From: an uncultured Roseovarius sp. | Lineage (GTDB): Bacteria; Pseudomonadota; Alphaproteobacteria; Rhodobacterales; Rhodobacteraceae | Direction of reading: 5' to 3' | DNA: 5,169 bases | Assembly (NCBI GenBank): GCA_913055965.1 | Contig: CAJXKX010000189.1 | Coordinates: 1-5,169, forward strand | In this document: positions 1 through 4,933 of the stretch, in pieces | Layout: each line of letters starts with the position of its first letter | How positions within the stretch are numbered: the first letter of the stretch is position 1 | The notes under the pieces: generated by a model | What the model was told of the DNA's origin: nothing | What the model saw: the letters and a program-made list of their open reading frames with translations, nothing else | Databases searched by the model: none | Position numbers and translations under genes: made by a program

Positions 1-612
1 CCAATCCTGCCACTGCATGGTGGAATCACCGTCGTTGGTGATCGTGGCGTTGAGCGAGGCGTCGCCGCCCGACATGCGCCGGTTCATCGAGATGACCTCG
101 TCTTCGGTGACGTTCAGGTCATGCGCGATCTGCTTCACCTTGTCGGGGTGCAGGTCGCCGTCCTCGAGCGCGCCGATGCGGGCCTTGGCCTTGCGCAGGT
201 TGAAGAACAGTTTCTTTTGCGCCGAGGTGGTGCCCAGCTTCACCAGGCTCCACGACCGCAGGATGTATTCCTGGATGCTCGCGCGAATCCACCACATCGC
301 GTAAGTGGCGAGGCGAAAGCCCTTTTCGGGATCGAAGCGCTTGACCGCCTGCATCAGGCCCACATTGGCCTCCGAGATCACCTCGGCCTGCGGCAGACCG
401 TAGCCGCGATAGCCCATGGCGATCTTGGCCGCGAGGCGCAGGTGGCTTGTCACCATGCGATGCGCGGCCTCGGTGTCCTGCTCCTCGACCCAGCGCTTGG
501 CCAGCATGTATTCTTCTTCCGGCTCGAGCAGGGGGAACTTGCGAATCTCCTGCATGTAGCGGTTGAGCCCGCCTTCCGGTGTGGGGGCCGGGAGATTTGC
601 GTAATTGCCCAT
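1..612 (-). CDS. rpoH: RNA polymerase heat-shock sigma factor RpoH (sigma-32), C-terminus cut by window edge
   Basis: Alternative sigma factor that directs RNA polymerase to heat-shock and stress promoters in the cytoplasm. The first 204 codons are visible (MGNYANLPAPTPEGGLNRYM...). Residues about 78-121 are sigma region 2 (core binding and -10 recognition), with VISEANVGLMQAVKRF and TYAMWWIRASIQEYILRSW. Residues 132-141, QKKLFFNLRK, are the RpoH box that separates sigma-32 from RpoD. The family is usually about 300 residues, so the rest of region 3 and region 4 (-35 recognition) lie outside the window. The N-terminus is the RpoHI rather than the RpoHII type known from Rhodobacter sphaeroides (inference from recalled sequences). 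The start is fixed by a strong GAGGAGGG ribosome site 8 bases upstream. rluD lies upstream on the same strand, 140 bases away, so rpoH probably has its own promoter and may also receive read-through. Confidence 0.96.
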   Translation of the reverse strand, partial: MGNYANLPAPTPEGGLNRYMQEIRKFPLLEPEEEYMLAKRWVEEQDTEAAHRMVTSHLRLAAKIAMGYRGYGLPQAEVISEANVGLMQAVKRFDPEKGFRLATYAMWWIRASIQEYILRSWSLVKLGTTSAQKKLFFNLRKAKARIGALEDGDLHPDKVKQIAHDLNVTEDEVISMNRRMSGGDASLNATITNDGDSTMQWQDW

Positions 613-620
613 TCGGGTGT

Positions 621-628
621 CCCTCCTC
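621..628 (-). promoter_or_regulatory. Ribosome binding site of rpoH
   Basis: On the minus strand this reads GAGGAGGG, a near-perfect anti-Shine-Dalgarno match, 8 bases before the ATG at 612-610. It is by far the strongest ribosome site in the window and fixes the rpoH start. I looked for a nearby strand that would sequester it (RNA thermometer) and found only a 4-base pairing possibility, so no thermosensor is called. Confidence 0.85.
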
Positions 629-637
629 ATGTATAAG

Positions 638-700
638 GTCTTAACATCGACTTAGGCACTGCTGACGCGCATTCAAGTGCGTCCGCCTTCCAGTCTTAAC
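638..700 (-). repeat. Direct repeat GTTAAGAC (two copies) upstream of rpoH
   Basis: The octamer GTTAAGAC (minus strand) occurs at 700-693 and again at 645-638, in the same orientation and 55 bases apart, roughly five helical turns. The copies flank the candidate promoter at 649-676. An 8-base repeat in 140 bases can arise by chance, so a regulator-binding role is only a possibility. Confidence 0.3.
649..676 (-). promoter_or_regulatory. Weak candidate promoter for rpoH
   Basis: On the minus strand TTGAAT (676-671) is followed after 16 bases by TAAGTC (654-649). The -35 matches four of six consensus bases. The -10 is poor, matching only at its first two positions. TTGAAT preceded by C is also loosely like the CTTGAA of sigma-32-type -35 elements, but the matching -10 is absent. 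The rluD-rpoH gap should contain a promoter, and this is the best pair I can see in it. Confidence is low. Confidence 0.22.
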
Positions 701-710
701 GGATCCTCAA

Positions 711-730
711 CGAATTTCCGGCGAAATCCG
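711..730. repeat. Small imperfect inverted repeat between rluD and rpoH
   Basis: The arms CGAATTTC (711-718) and GAAATCCG (723-730) pair at 7 of 8 positions around a CGGC loop. There is no T-run on either side, so it does not read as a standard intrinsic terminator for rluD. It could be an operator or an RNA hairpin after the rluD stop (753-755). Confidence 0.35.
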
Positions 731-752
731 TCGATCGTTTCGGCCGTTCACG

Positions 753-1799
753 TCATTCTGTCCGGTTGTCACCCCCGCCGCGCAGGCACGACAGCAGCGC
801 CGCCATGTCGGCGGGCAAGGGCGAGGCAAAGCGCAGCGCCGCCCCGCTCAGCGGATGGGCAAAGCCCAGCACCGCGGCATGAAGCGCCTGCCGCGGAAAG
901 CGGCGCGCGGCCTCGGCGGCGCCCTCGGGCAGGGCGCGGGCGGGCAGGCGGCGCGCGCCGCCATAGACCGGATCGCCGATCAGCCCCAGCCCGGCATGCG
1001 CCATGTGCACGCGGATCTGGTGGGTGCGCCCGGTCTCCAGACGGCATTCCACCAGCGCCGCCGCCGGGGGATGGCCGAAACGCTCGCGCAGACGCACGCG
1101 CGTGACCGCGTGCCGCCCGCCCTGCGCCACCACCGCCTGACGCTGCCGGTCGGTGCGGTGGCGGTTCAGCCGCGCGCGGATCACCAGCACGCCCCCCGCC
1201 TCGAAGTCCAGCCCCGCCAGCCCGGCAAGGCGCGGGTCGCCCGGGTCGGGCACGCCGTGGATCGCCGCGAGATAGGCGCGCTCGGCGCTGTGGGCGGCGA
1301 ATTGCGCGGCCAGCCCCTGATGCGCGGCGTCGGTCTTGGCCACGACCAGCAGACCGCTCGTGTCCTTGTCGATCCGGTGGACGATGCCGGGACGGCGCGC
1401 CCCCCCCACCCCCGACAGCCGGTCGCCGCAATGATGCAGCAGCGCGTTCACCAGCGTGCCCGAGGGCGAGCCGGGCGCGGGATGCACCACCATCCCCGCG
1501 GGCTTGTCGATCACGATCAGGTCGTCATCCTCGTAGGCGATGTCGAGCGCGATCGCCTCGGGCGCCATGTGGGTCTCGCGCACCTCCGGCAGGGCGATCT
1601 CGATCGCGTCGCCCTCGGCCACGCGCGCACGCGCGTCGGTCACGACCACGCCGCCAACCCGCACCGCGCCCTCCTCGATCAGCCGCGCGATCCGCGTGCG
1701 CGACAGCGCCGCCGCCTCTGGCACATCGCGCGCCAGGGCCTTATCAAGGCGGGGGGGCGGTGCCGCCCCGATGACGAAGCCGAGCGGGTCCTGCGCCAT
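753..1799 (-). CDS. rluD: 23S rRNA pseudouridine synthase, RluD type
   Basis: RluA-family enzyme that isomerises uridine to pseudouridine. E. coli RluD modifies positions 1911, 1915 and 1917 of helix 69 in 23S rRNA. The protein has 348 residues, a normal length. Residues about 17-66 form an N-terminal S4 RNA-binding domain. The catalytic domain carries GIVHRIDKDTSGLLVVAKT at 138-156, with the catalytic aspartate at D144, and RTHQIRVHMAHAG at 258-270. The GIVHRxDKDTSGL and VVHPAPG...GTLVNALLHH wording favours RluD over RluC. The start is supported by GAGGG nine bases upstream. The gene begins head-to-head with the small membrane protein at 1798, so its promoter must lie within that gene. Two homopolymer tracts (G7 at 1751-1757, C8 at 1400-1407) lie in the frame, which is intact. 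The exact target positions are inferred from the family. Confidence 0.93.
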   Translation of the reverse strand: MAQDPLGFVIGAAPPPRLDKALARDVPEAAALSRTRIARLIEEGAVRVGGVVVTDARARVAEGDAIEIALPEVRETHMAPEAIALDIAYEDDDLIVIDKPAGMVVHPAPGSPSGTLVNALLHHCGDRLSGVGGARRPGIVHRIDKDTSGLLVVAKTDAAHQGLAAQFAAHSAERAYLAAIHGVPDPGDPRLAGLAGLDFEAGGVLVIRARLNRHRTDRQRQAVVAQGGRHAVTRVRLRERFGHPPAAALVECRLETGRTHQIRVHMAHAGLGLIGDPVYGGARRLPARALPEGAAEAARRFPRQALHAAVLGFAHPLSGAALRFASPLPADMAALLSCLRGGGDNRTE

Positions 1800-2109
1800 G
1801 TCCGAAAGCCCTCAGCCGGTCAGCCCGGCCACGCTGAAATTCCTCGCGCGGCTGGTCACGGTGCTGACCGCCACGATGATCCTCGGGCTTCTAGTGATCG
1901 TCGCGCTGCTTGTCACCCGCTTCTGGTCCGAACCCGACCTGCCCGCACTGCCCGAGGCCATCGCCCTGCCCGAGGGCGCGCGCGCCACCGCGTTCACCCA
2001 GGGCGCGGGATGGTACGCGGTGGTGACCGAGGACGGGCGCATCCTCGTCTACGACCGGAAGACCGGCGCGCTGCGGCAGGTGGTGGAGACGGCACCCGAG
2101 GGTCGATAG
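1798..2109 (+). CDS. Small single-pass membrane protein, DUF6476-like
   Basis: A 103-residue protein starting MSESPQPVSP. One strong membrane segment covers about residues 20-42 (VTVLTATMILGLLVIVALLVTRF), preceded by Lys/Arg-containing residues 14-18, which predicts a cytoplasmic N-terminus. The C-terminal part (about 44-103) is soluble and contains GAGWYAVVTEDGRILVYDRKTGALRQV, which reads like one strand-turn-strand blade. It resembles the uncharacterised Rhodobacterales DUF6476 family, by memory only; no function is known to me. The ATG at 1798-1800 shares two bases with the rluD start codon on the other strand. It has only a weak AGCGGG-like ribosome site. The frame stays open upstream to 1540, but that stretch is antisense to rluD and has no better start; an in-frame ATG at 1771 lacks a ribosome site. 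Confidence 0.82.
   Translation: MSESPQPVSPATLKFLARLVTVLTATMILGLLVIVALLVTRFWSEPDLPALPEAIALPEGARATAFTQGAGWYAVVTEDGRILVYDRKTGALRQVVETAPEGR
1809..1813 (-). promoter_or_regulatory. Ribosome binding site of rluD
   Basis: GAGGG on the minus strand, nine bases before the rluD ATG at 1799-1797. It lies inside codons 4-6 of the divergent small membrane protein gene, so this stretch serves both as coding sequence and as the rluD leader. Confidence 0.6.
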
Positions 2110-2257
2110 GGCCATTTTGTCGCATTTGTGCAACAGCGGCCTTCGTTATTGCGCAAAAACGACCCGGAACCGATTCGAATCAGTAGGGATGCGACCGACC
2201 TCGCGTAGAACGGGTGCCGTGAATTAAACACTGCTCACCAGTTCGGGGATCTCGCGT
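2110..2257 (+). promoter_or_regulatory. Intergenic leader of the envelope operon, with short palindromes
   Basis: This non-coding gap of 148 bases, less GC-rich than its surroundings, must hold the promoter for the gene at 2258. I see no convincing -35/-10 pair. It contains TTGTGCAA (2126-2133), the perfect palindrome TTGCGCAA (2149-2156), and the perfect 10-base palindrome GATTCGAATC (2172-2181). The last is made of two back-to-back GANTC sites, the target of the alphaproteobacterial methylase CcrM. A weak ribosome site, GGGG at 2245-2248, sits nine bases before the ATG at 2258. No terminator for the upstream gene is visible. Confidence 0.45.
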
Positions 2258-3430
2258 ATGTCGCCGACCATGTCACGTTCCGCAGCCGCGCTCGCCACGG
2301 CGCTTCTCGCTTCTCCCGCCGCCGCGCAGCCGGTCGGGTGGTCCGAGATGCAACAGTATATCAGCCCGGCCTATCAGGTCGGGTCCTGCGCGGGCGGCGA
2401 TCACGGCCAGACCGGTGCGGGCACCGGCTACCGTCCCAGTGGCGGCTTTTCCTTCGGCTATGTCTCGGCGCTCGACGAGAACGCGCGTCCCGCCCTCGCC
2501 ACCGAGGACGGTGCAGGCGGACTCGTCAACCCCGCCGCGCATTTCGACTACCGCCTCGCCGGCGGCTATTTCAAGGCCGCCGCGTCCTCCTGTTTCGATC
2601 TCGGCGGCAGGGGGGCGACCAAGGTGACCGGCTCGCTGAACTTCTTCAGTCTGAACGGCAACGATTCCCTCATGAACAAGGCGCTGCCCTACGGCCTCGG
2701 GATCACCGGGGTGGGCTATGCGCCCGGCGTATTCGTCAGCGCCTCCACCGACATCAAGTACGGCAATTTCCGCCTCGACCGGACCGGCTACGGCGCCGGG
2801 TTCGAGGTGCTGCACCCGTTCAGCGTAAATGTTTTCGACGGCCCCGATCCCAGCGGCAGCGAGGCGTTGTTCGGCAAGGAGATCGAAAGGATCACCAGCT
2901 TCCTCCTCAGCTTCGATCTCGACACCGCCGATCAGGACGAGACCACCGAATTCATGACCGACACCCCCGCTTTCGGGGCCGACTCGGCCGCGGACATCCG
3001 TTACGACACCTCCTTCGACATCAACAGCTACAACCTCAAGGTCGGCCTGCAGCACGAACGCCACAGGCTGAACGCCAACGGCGTCGTCACCTCCGGCTTC
3101 CTGCGCGGCACCGTCGGCTACAGCTTCGTCGACGTGGACGCGACCGACAGTATCTGGGCCAGCGGTCTCGGCGGCGCGCTCAACATCAACAACAGCAACC
3201 GCATCAGCGAGGATGACGGCATGGCAACCGCCTCGTTCGAGGCCGGTATCAGCCGCACCAAGGGCAATGTCAGCGGCGGATTCTCGATCGCGGCGGAATA
3301 TGGCTCGGTGCCGGTCCTCGACTATCACCGCCCCGATTCGACCGCGGGCGGTGTGCCGCTCGATCCGGTGATCGATATCGGCGGCGACTGGAGCGTGCGC
3401 ATCGGCGGCGGCTTCCGGCTGCGGTTCTGA
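2258..3430 (+). CDS. Exported protein, probable outer-membrane beta-barrel
   Basis: A 390-residue protein I cannot place in a named family. Residues 1-24 are a short Sec signal peptide (MSRSAAALATALLASPAAAQ, likely cut around AAA-Q at 23/24). The mature part alternates hydrophobic and polar residues in many amphipathic stretches, for example 120-132, 146-171, 178-193, 258-268, 278-293, 322-332 and 338-347. It is rich in Gly, Asp, Asn and aromatic residues and has no hydrophobic helix. The end, DWSVRIGGGFRLRF (377-390), with a terminal Phe, fits the C-terminal signal recognised by the BAM complex. There are two cysteines (C44, C112), which could form a disulfide. A start at 2270 is also possible; 2258 is chosen because GGGG lies nine bases upstream. 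It is the first gene of an apparent operon with the two genes that follow. Transport, adhesion or a structural role cannot be decided from sequence. Confidence 0.82.
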   Translation: MSPTMSRSAAALATALLASPAAAQPVGWSEMQQYISPAYQVGSCAGGDHGQTGAGTGYRPSGGFSFGYVSALDENARPALATEDGAGGLVNPAAHFDYRLAGGYFKAAASSCFDLGGRGATKVTGSLNFFSLNGNDSLMNKALPYGLGITGVGYAPGVFVSASTDIKYGNFRLDRTGYGAGFEVLHPFSVNVFDGPDPSGSEALFGKEIERITSFLLSFDLDTADQDETTEFMTDTPAFGADSAADIRYDTSFDINSYNLKVGLQHERHRLNANGVVTSGFLRGTVGYSFVDVDATDSIWASGLGGALNINNSNRISEDDGMATASFEAGISRTKGNVSGGFSIAAEYGSVPVLDYHRPDSTAGGVPLDPVIDIGGDWSVRIGGGFRLRF

Positions 3431-3462
3431 TGACGGGGGCGTCCGGGGCGTGGCCGCGATGA
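3430..3462 (+). other. Ten-codon mini-ORF linking two genes by overlapping stops and starts
   Basis: The stop of the beta-barrel gene (TGA 3428-3430) shares its A with an ATG at 3430-3432. That ATG opens a frame of ten codons (MTGASGAWPR) whose TGA (3460-3462) overlaps the ATG (3459-3461) of the next gene. Such an arrangement could pass terminating ribosomes to the downstream start. No ribosome site for the mini-ORF is evident and a chance origin is quite possible; the coordinates and overlaps are read directly from the sequence. Confidence 0.3.
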
Positions 3463-3839
3463 CGCGCCTCGGCGGCATCTTCATCCTGTGCGGGATATGG
3501 GCGGCGCTCTACGCGGCGTCCTTTCTCGTGCCGTATTTCACGCCGCCCGAAGATTTCGGCTTCACGCGCGGGATGAACCGGGTGGAGTTGTTCTTCAAGT
3601 ATCAGCTGGCGGCGGGCGCGGTGTCGGTGGTGGTCTGGTGGATGGGCAACGCGCTGAGCGTGCGCTGGCAGCGCTGGCTGTCGCGGATGCCCGCGCTGCT
3701 GGCCATCGGGCTGTTCCTGCTGGTGGTGGGGGTGATCGTGGTCATCAACATGCAACAGCCCGGCCCAACCGATTATGTCCCCGATCCCGACCGCCCGGTG
3801 ACCGCCCCGGCGCAGCCGGTGCCGAAAGCCAATGACTGA
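3459..3839 (+). CDS. Small inner-membrane protein with three membrane segments, unknown function
   Basis: A 126-residue protein I do not recognise. Hydrophobic segments lie at about residues 5-25 (GGIFILCGIWAALYAASFLV), 48-66 (YQLAAGAVSVVVWWMGNAL) and 77-97 (MPALLAIGLFLLVVGVIVVI). Between the second and third is a basic loop (RWQRWLSR, 69-76), which the positive-inside rule places in the cytoplasm. The first loop (26-47) and the proline-rich tail (98-126, PDPDRPVTAPAQPVPKAND) would have other exposures. The start is taken at ATG 3459, with GGGG ten bases upstream. A GTG at 3450, adding three residues, is an alternative. The gene ends overlapping the next one by 8 bases, so the two are very likely co-translated. 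It probably anchors or assists the two exported neighbours (inference). Confidence 0.8.
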   Translation: MTRLGGIFILCGIWAALYAASFLVPYFTPPEDFGFTRGMNRVELFFKYQLAAGAVSVVVWWMGNALSVRWQRWLSRMPALLAIGLFLLVVGVIVVINMQQPGPTDYVPDPDRPVTAPAQPVPKAND

Positions 3840-4800
3840 CCGTCTCGCGGCGCTGCTCGTCGCCCTGCTGCCGCTCGCCGCCCATGCGCAGGACTGTACC
3901 CCCACCGAAACGCGGCAGGCGGTGCATCTTGCGGAGGTGACGCTCGCGGATGCGGCGCCGCTTCGGCTGCCGGTGGCGGATACCGGCTGGCACCTCGCCT
4001 TCGAGCCCGCCCCCCATGGCTGGCGGATGCGCCTCTACGACGACCCCGGCACGGGCGAACTCCGCGACCTCAGTGCCGTCACCCCGCCCCGCGCCGCCAG
4101 CCTGCCCAATCCGCGCGACCTCTTCGGCTGGCATTTCCGCAATGCGGCCAATACCGGCCCCAATACCGGCGAGGTGAACGCCCCGCAGCACCTGCGCCAT
4201 TTCCTCTTCACGACCAGGGCCACGCTGCCCGCTACTTCCGACCCCGAGGACGGGCGCGGCTGGCTGCGCCTCTCGGGCCTCGTGCTCAGCCCGCCCGAGA
4301 CGGGGGCGCAGGCGGTGCTGCGCGCGGCGCGGGCAGACATCTGCCTGACATGGCCGCGAGGGGCCGCCGACGCCGACGACGCGCCCGAGGATCGCGAGAT
4401 CATGGGCGCCTGCGGCCTCGACCTCGCCCGCTGGCGGCTGGCCGATGCCCCCGCCCCGCGCCTTCTCGGCGGCGATTTCGACGGCGACGGCGCGCATGAC
4501 CACGCGGCGATGGTACGCGATGACGCAGGCGCGGCGGCGCTGGCCGTCTGCCGGGCGGGGACATGGCTCGACCTGCTCGCTCCCGCGCCGCTGCCCGCCG
4601 GGCTGTTGCCGCGCATCGAGGCATGGCGCAGCCTGCCGCGCGATCACGGGCCGCTGGGCTATGTGGACGCACCGCCCTGGCCCGACGCCGAGGGCGACCT
4701 GATCGCGCTCGAACGGATCGAGAAATCCCTCCACCTCGTCTACCGCGCGGGCGGGCGCTGGCGCGCGCAACAGGTCTACAGGCTGGTGACGGGGGAATGA
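3832..4800 (+). CDS. Periplasmic protein with one FG-GAP/calcium-loop-like motif, unknown function
   Basis: A 322-residue protein without a family I can name. Residues 1-20 are a clear Sec signal peptide (MTDRLAALLVALLPLAAHAQ, cut at AHA-Q). The mature protein has four cysteines (C22, C171, C194, C240), enough for two disulfides. A striking Gly/Asn-rich stretch at 99-118 (GWHFRN, then NTGPNTGEVNAP) looks like a conserved family motif and contains a 12-base tandem DNA repeat. At 215-223, GGDFDGDGAHDHAAMV contains the DxDxDGxxD calcium loop typical of FG-GAP/VCBS-type blades, present once rather than in a propeller set. The terminal part (about 272-320) has alternating strands ending LVYRAGGRWRAQQVYRLV. 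The start ATG lies inside the last codons of the membrane protein gene, an 8-base overlap that implies translational coupling. The stop is 15 bases from the convergent tRNA. Confidence 0.82.
   Translation: MTDRLAALLVALLPLAAHAQDCTPTETRQAVHLAEVTLADAAPLRLPVADTGWHLAFEPAPHGWRMRLYDDPGTGELRDLSAVTPPRAASLPNPRDLFGWHFRNAANTGPNTGEVNAPQHLRHFLFTTRATLPATSDPEDGRGWLRLSGLVLSPPETGAQAVLRAARADICLTWPRGAADADDAPEDREIMGACGLDLARWRLADAPAPRLLGGDFDGDGAHDHAAMVRDDAGAAALAVCRAGTWLDLLAPAPLPAGLLPRIEAWRSLPRDHGPLGYVDAPPWPDAEGDLIALERIEKSLHLVYRAGGRWRAQQVYRLVTGE
4148..4170 (+). repeat. In-frame 12-base tandem repeat
   Basis: CCAATACCGGC occurs at 4148-4158 and again at 4160-4170, a period of 12 bases (four codons). It encodes ANTG-PNTG inside the Gly/Asn-rich motif of the periplasmic protein. 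It could be a small duplication within the gene or a constraint from a repeated turn structure. Confidence 0.6.
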
Positions 4801-4815
4801 TCCGGGTCTGGCCGG

Positions 4816-4892
4816 TGGTACCGCCTCCCCGGCTCGAACGGGGGACCTCTGGATCCACAATCCAGCGCTCTAACCAACTGAGCTAAGGCGGC
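4816..4892 (-). tRNA. tRNA-His (anticodon GTG), lacking encoded G-1
   Basis: A full cloverleaf can be folded on the minus strand. The acceptor stem is GCCGCCT with AGGCGGT, the D arm GCTC...GAGC, and the anticodon stem CTGGA/TCCAG with loop TTGTGGA. The T arm is CCCCG, TTCGAGC, CGGGG, and the CCA end is encoded (4818-4816). The anticodon GTG sits at 4858-4856. Nucleotide 1 is G opposite U72 (a wobble), the discriminator is A73, and position -1 is U (4893). The usual histidine identity pair G-1:C73 is therefore absent. This matches the derived alphaproteobacterial tRNA-His described for Caulobacter and relatives. It converges on the periplasmic protein gene and lies just downstream of the GNAT gene on the same strand. 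Confidence 0.96.
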
Positions 4893-4902
4893 ACTGTCGG
4901 CG

Positions 4903-4931
4903 GATTTACCTATGCCGCCTGCCGATTGCAA
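4903..4931 (-). promoter_or_regulatory. Candidate promoter of tRNA-His
   Basis: On the minus strand TTGCAA (4931-4926) and TAAATC (4908-4903) are separated by 17 bases. The -10 ends ten bases before the tRNA 5' end, so transcription would start a few bases upstream of it. The -35 matches four of six consensus bases and the -10 three of six. The -35 lies immediately after the GNAT stop codon (4936-4934), so the whole GNAT-tRNA gap is occupied by this promoter. Confidence 0.45.
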
Positions 4932-4933
4932 GC

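Noticed and set aside
17..636. Plus-strand frames opposite rpoH
   Set aside because: They are antisense to an unmistakable sigma-32 sequence.
631..636. TTATAC on the minus strand as an rpoH -10 element
   Set aside because: It would start transcription within the ribosome site, and no -35 lies at the right distance.
613..640. RNA thermometer (ROSE or fourU) controlling rpoH
   Set aside because: No stretch nearby pairs with the GAGGAGGG site beyond four bases, and no U-rich partner is present.
1540..1797. N-terminal extension of the small membrane protein
   Set aside because: The frame is open but lies antisense to rluD, and its Ser/Arg/Thr-rich translation looks non-coding. The natural N-terminus is at 1798.
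855..2186. Long plus-strand open frame antisense to rluD
   Set aside because: Its composition (runs of Arg, Ala, Gly, His) is what a shifted reading of GC-rich coding DNA gives. It covers a clear RluD on the other strand and has no domain or ribosome site.
2273..3484. 403-codon minus-strand open frame antisense to the barrel gene
   Set aside because: Low-complexity Ala/Glu/Gly/Val translation without motifs. The plus-strand frame has a signal peptide and a beta-barrel C-terminal signal, so this is a shadow.
4801..4815. Intrinsic terminator between the convergent periplasmic gene and the tRNA
   Set aside because: Only a short CCGG-based pairing and no T-run on either strand.
3745..4860. 371-codon minus-strand open frame over the periplasmic gene and into the tRNA
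   Set aside because: It runs through part of the tRNA gene and opposes a signal-peptide-bearing gene. No recognisable domain.
4816..4892. tRNA-His as an attachment site for an integrated element
   Set aside because: No duplicated tRNA end, integrase or composition change is seen on either side within the window.
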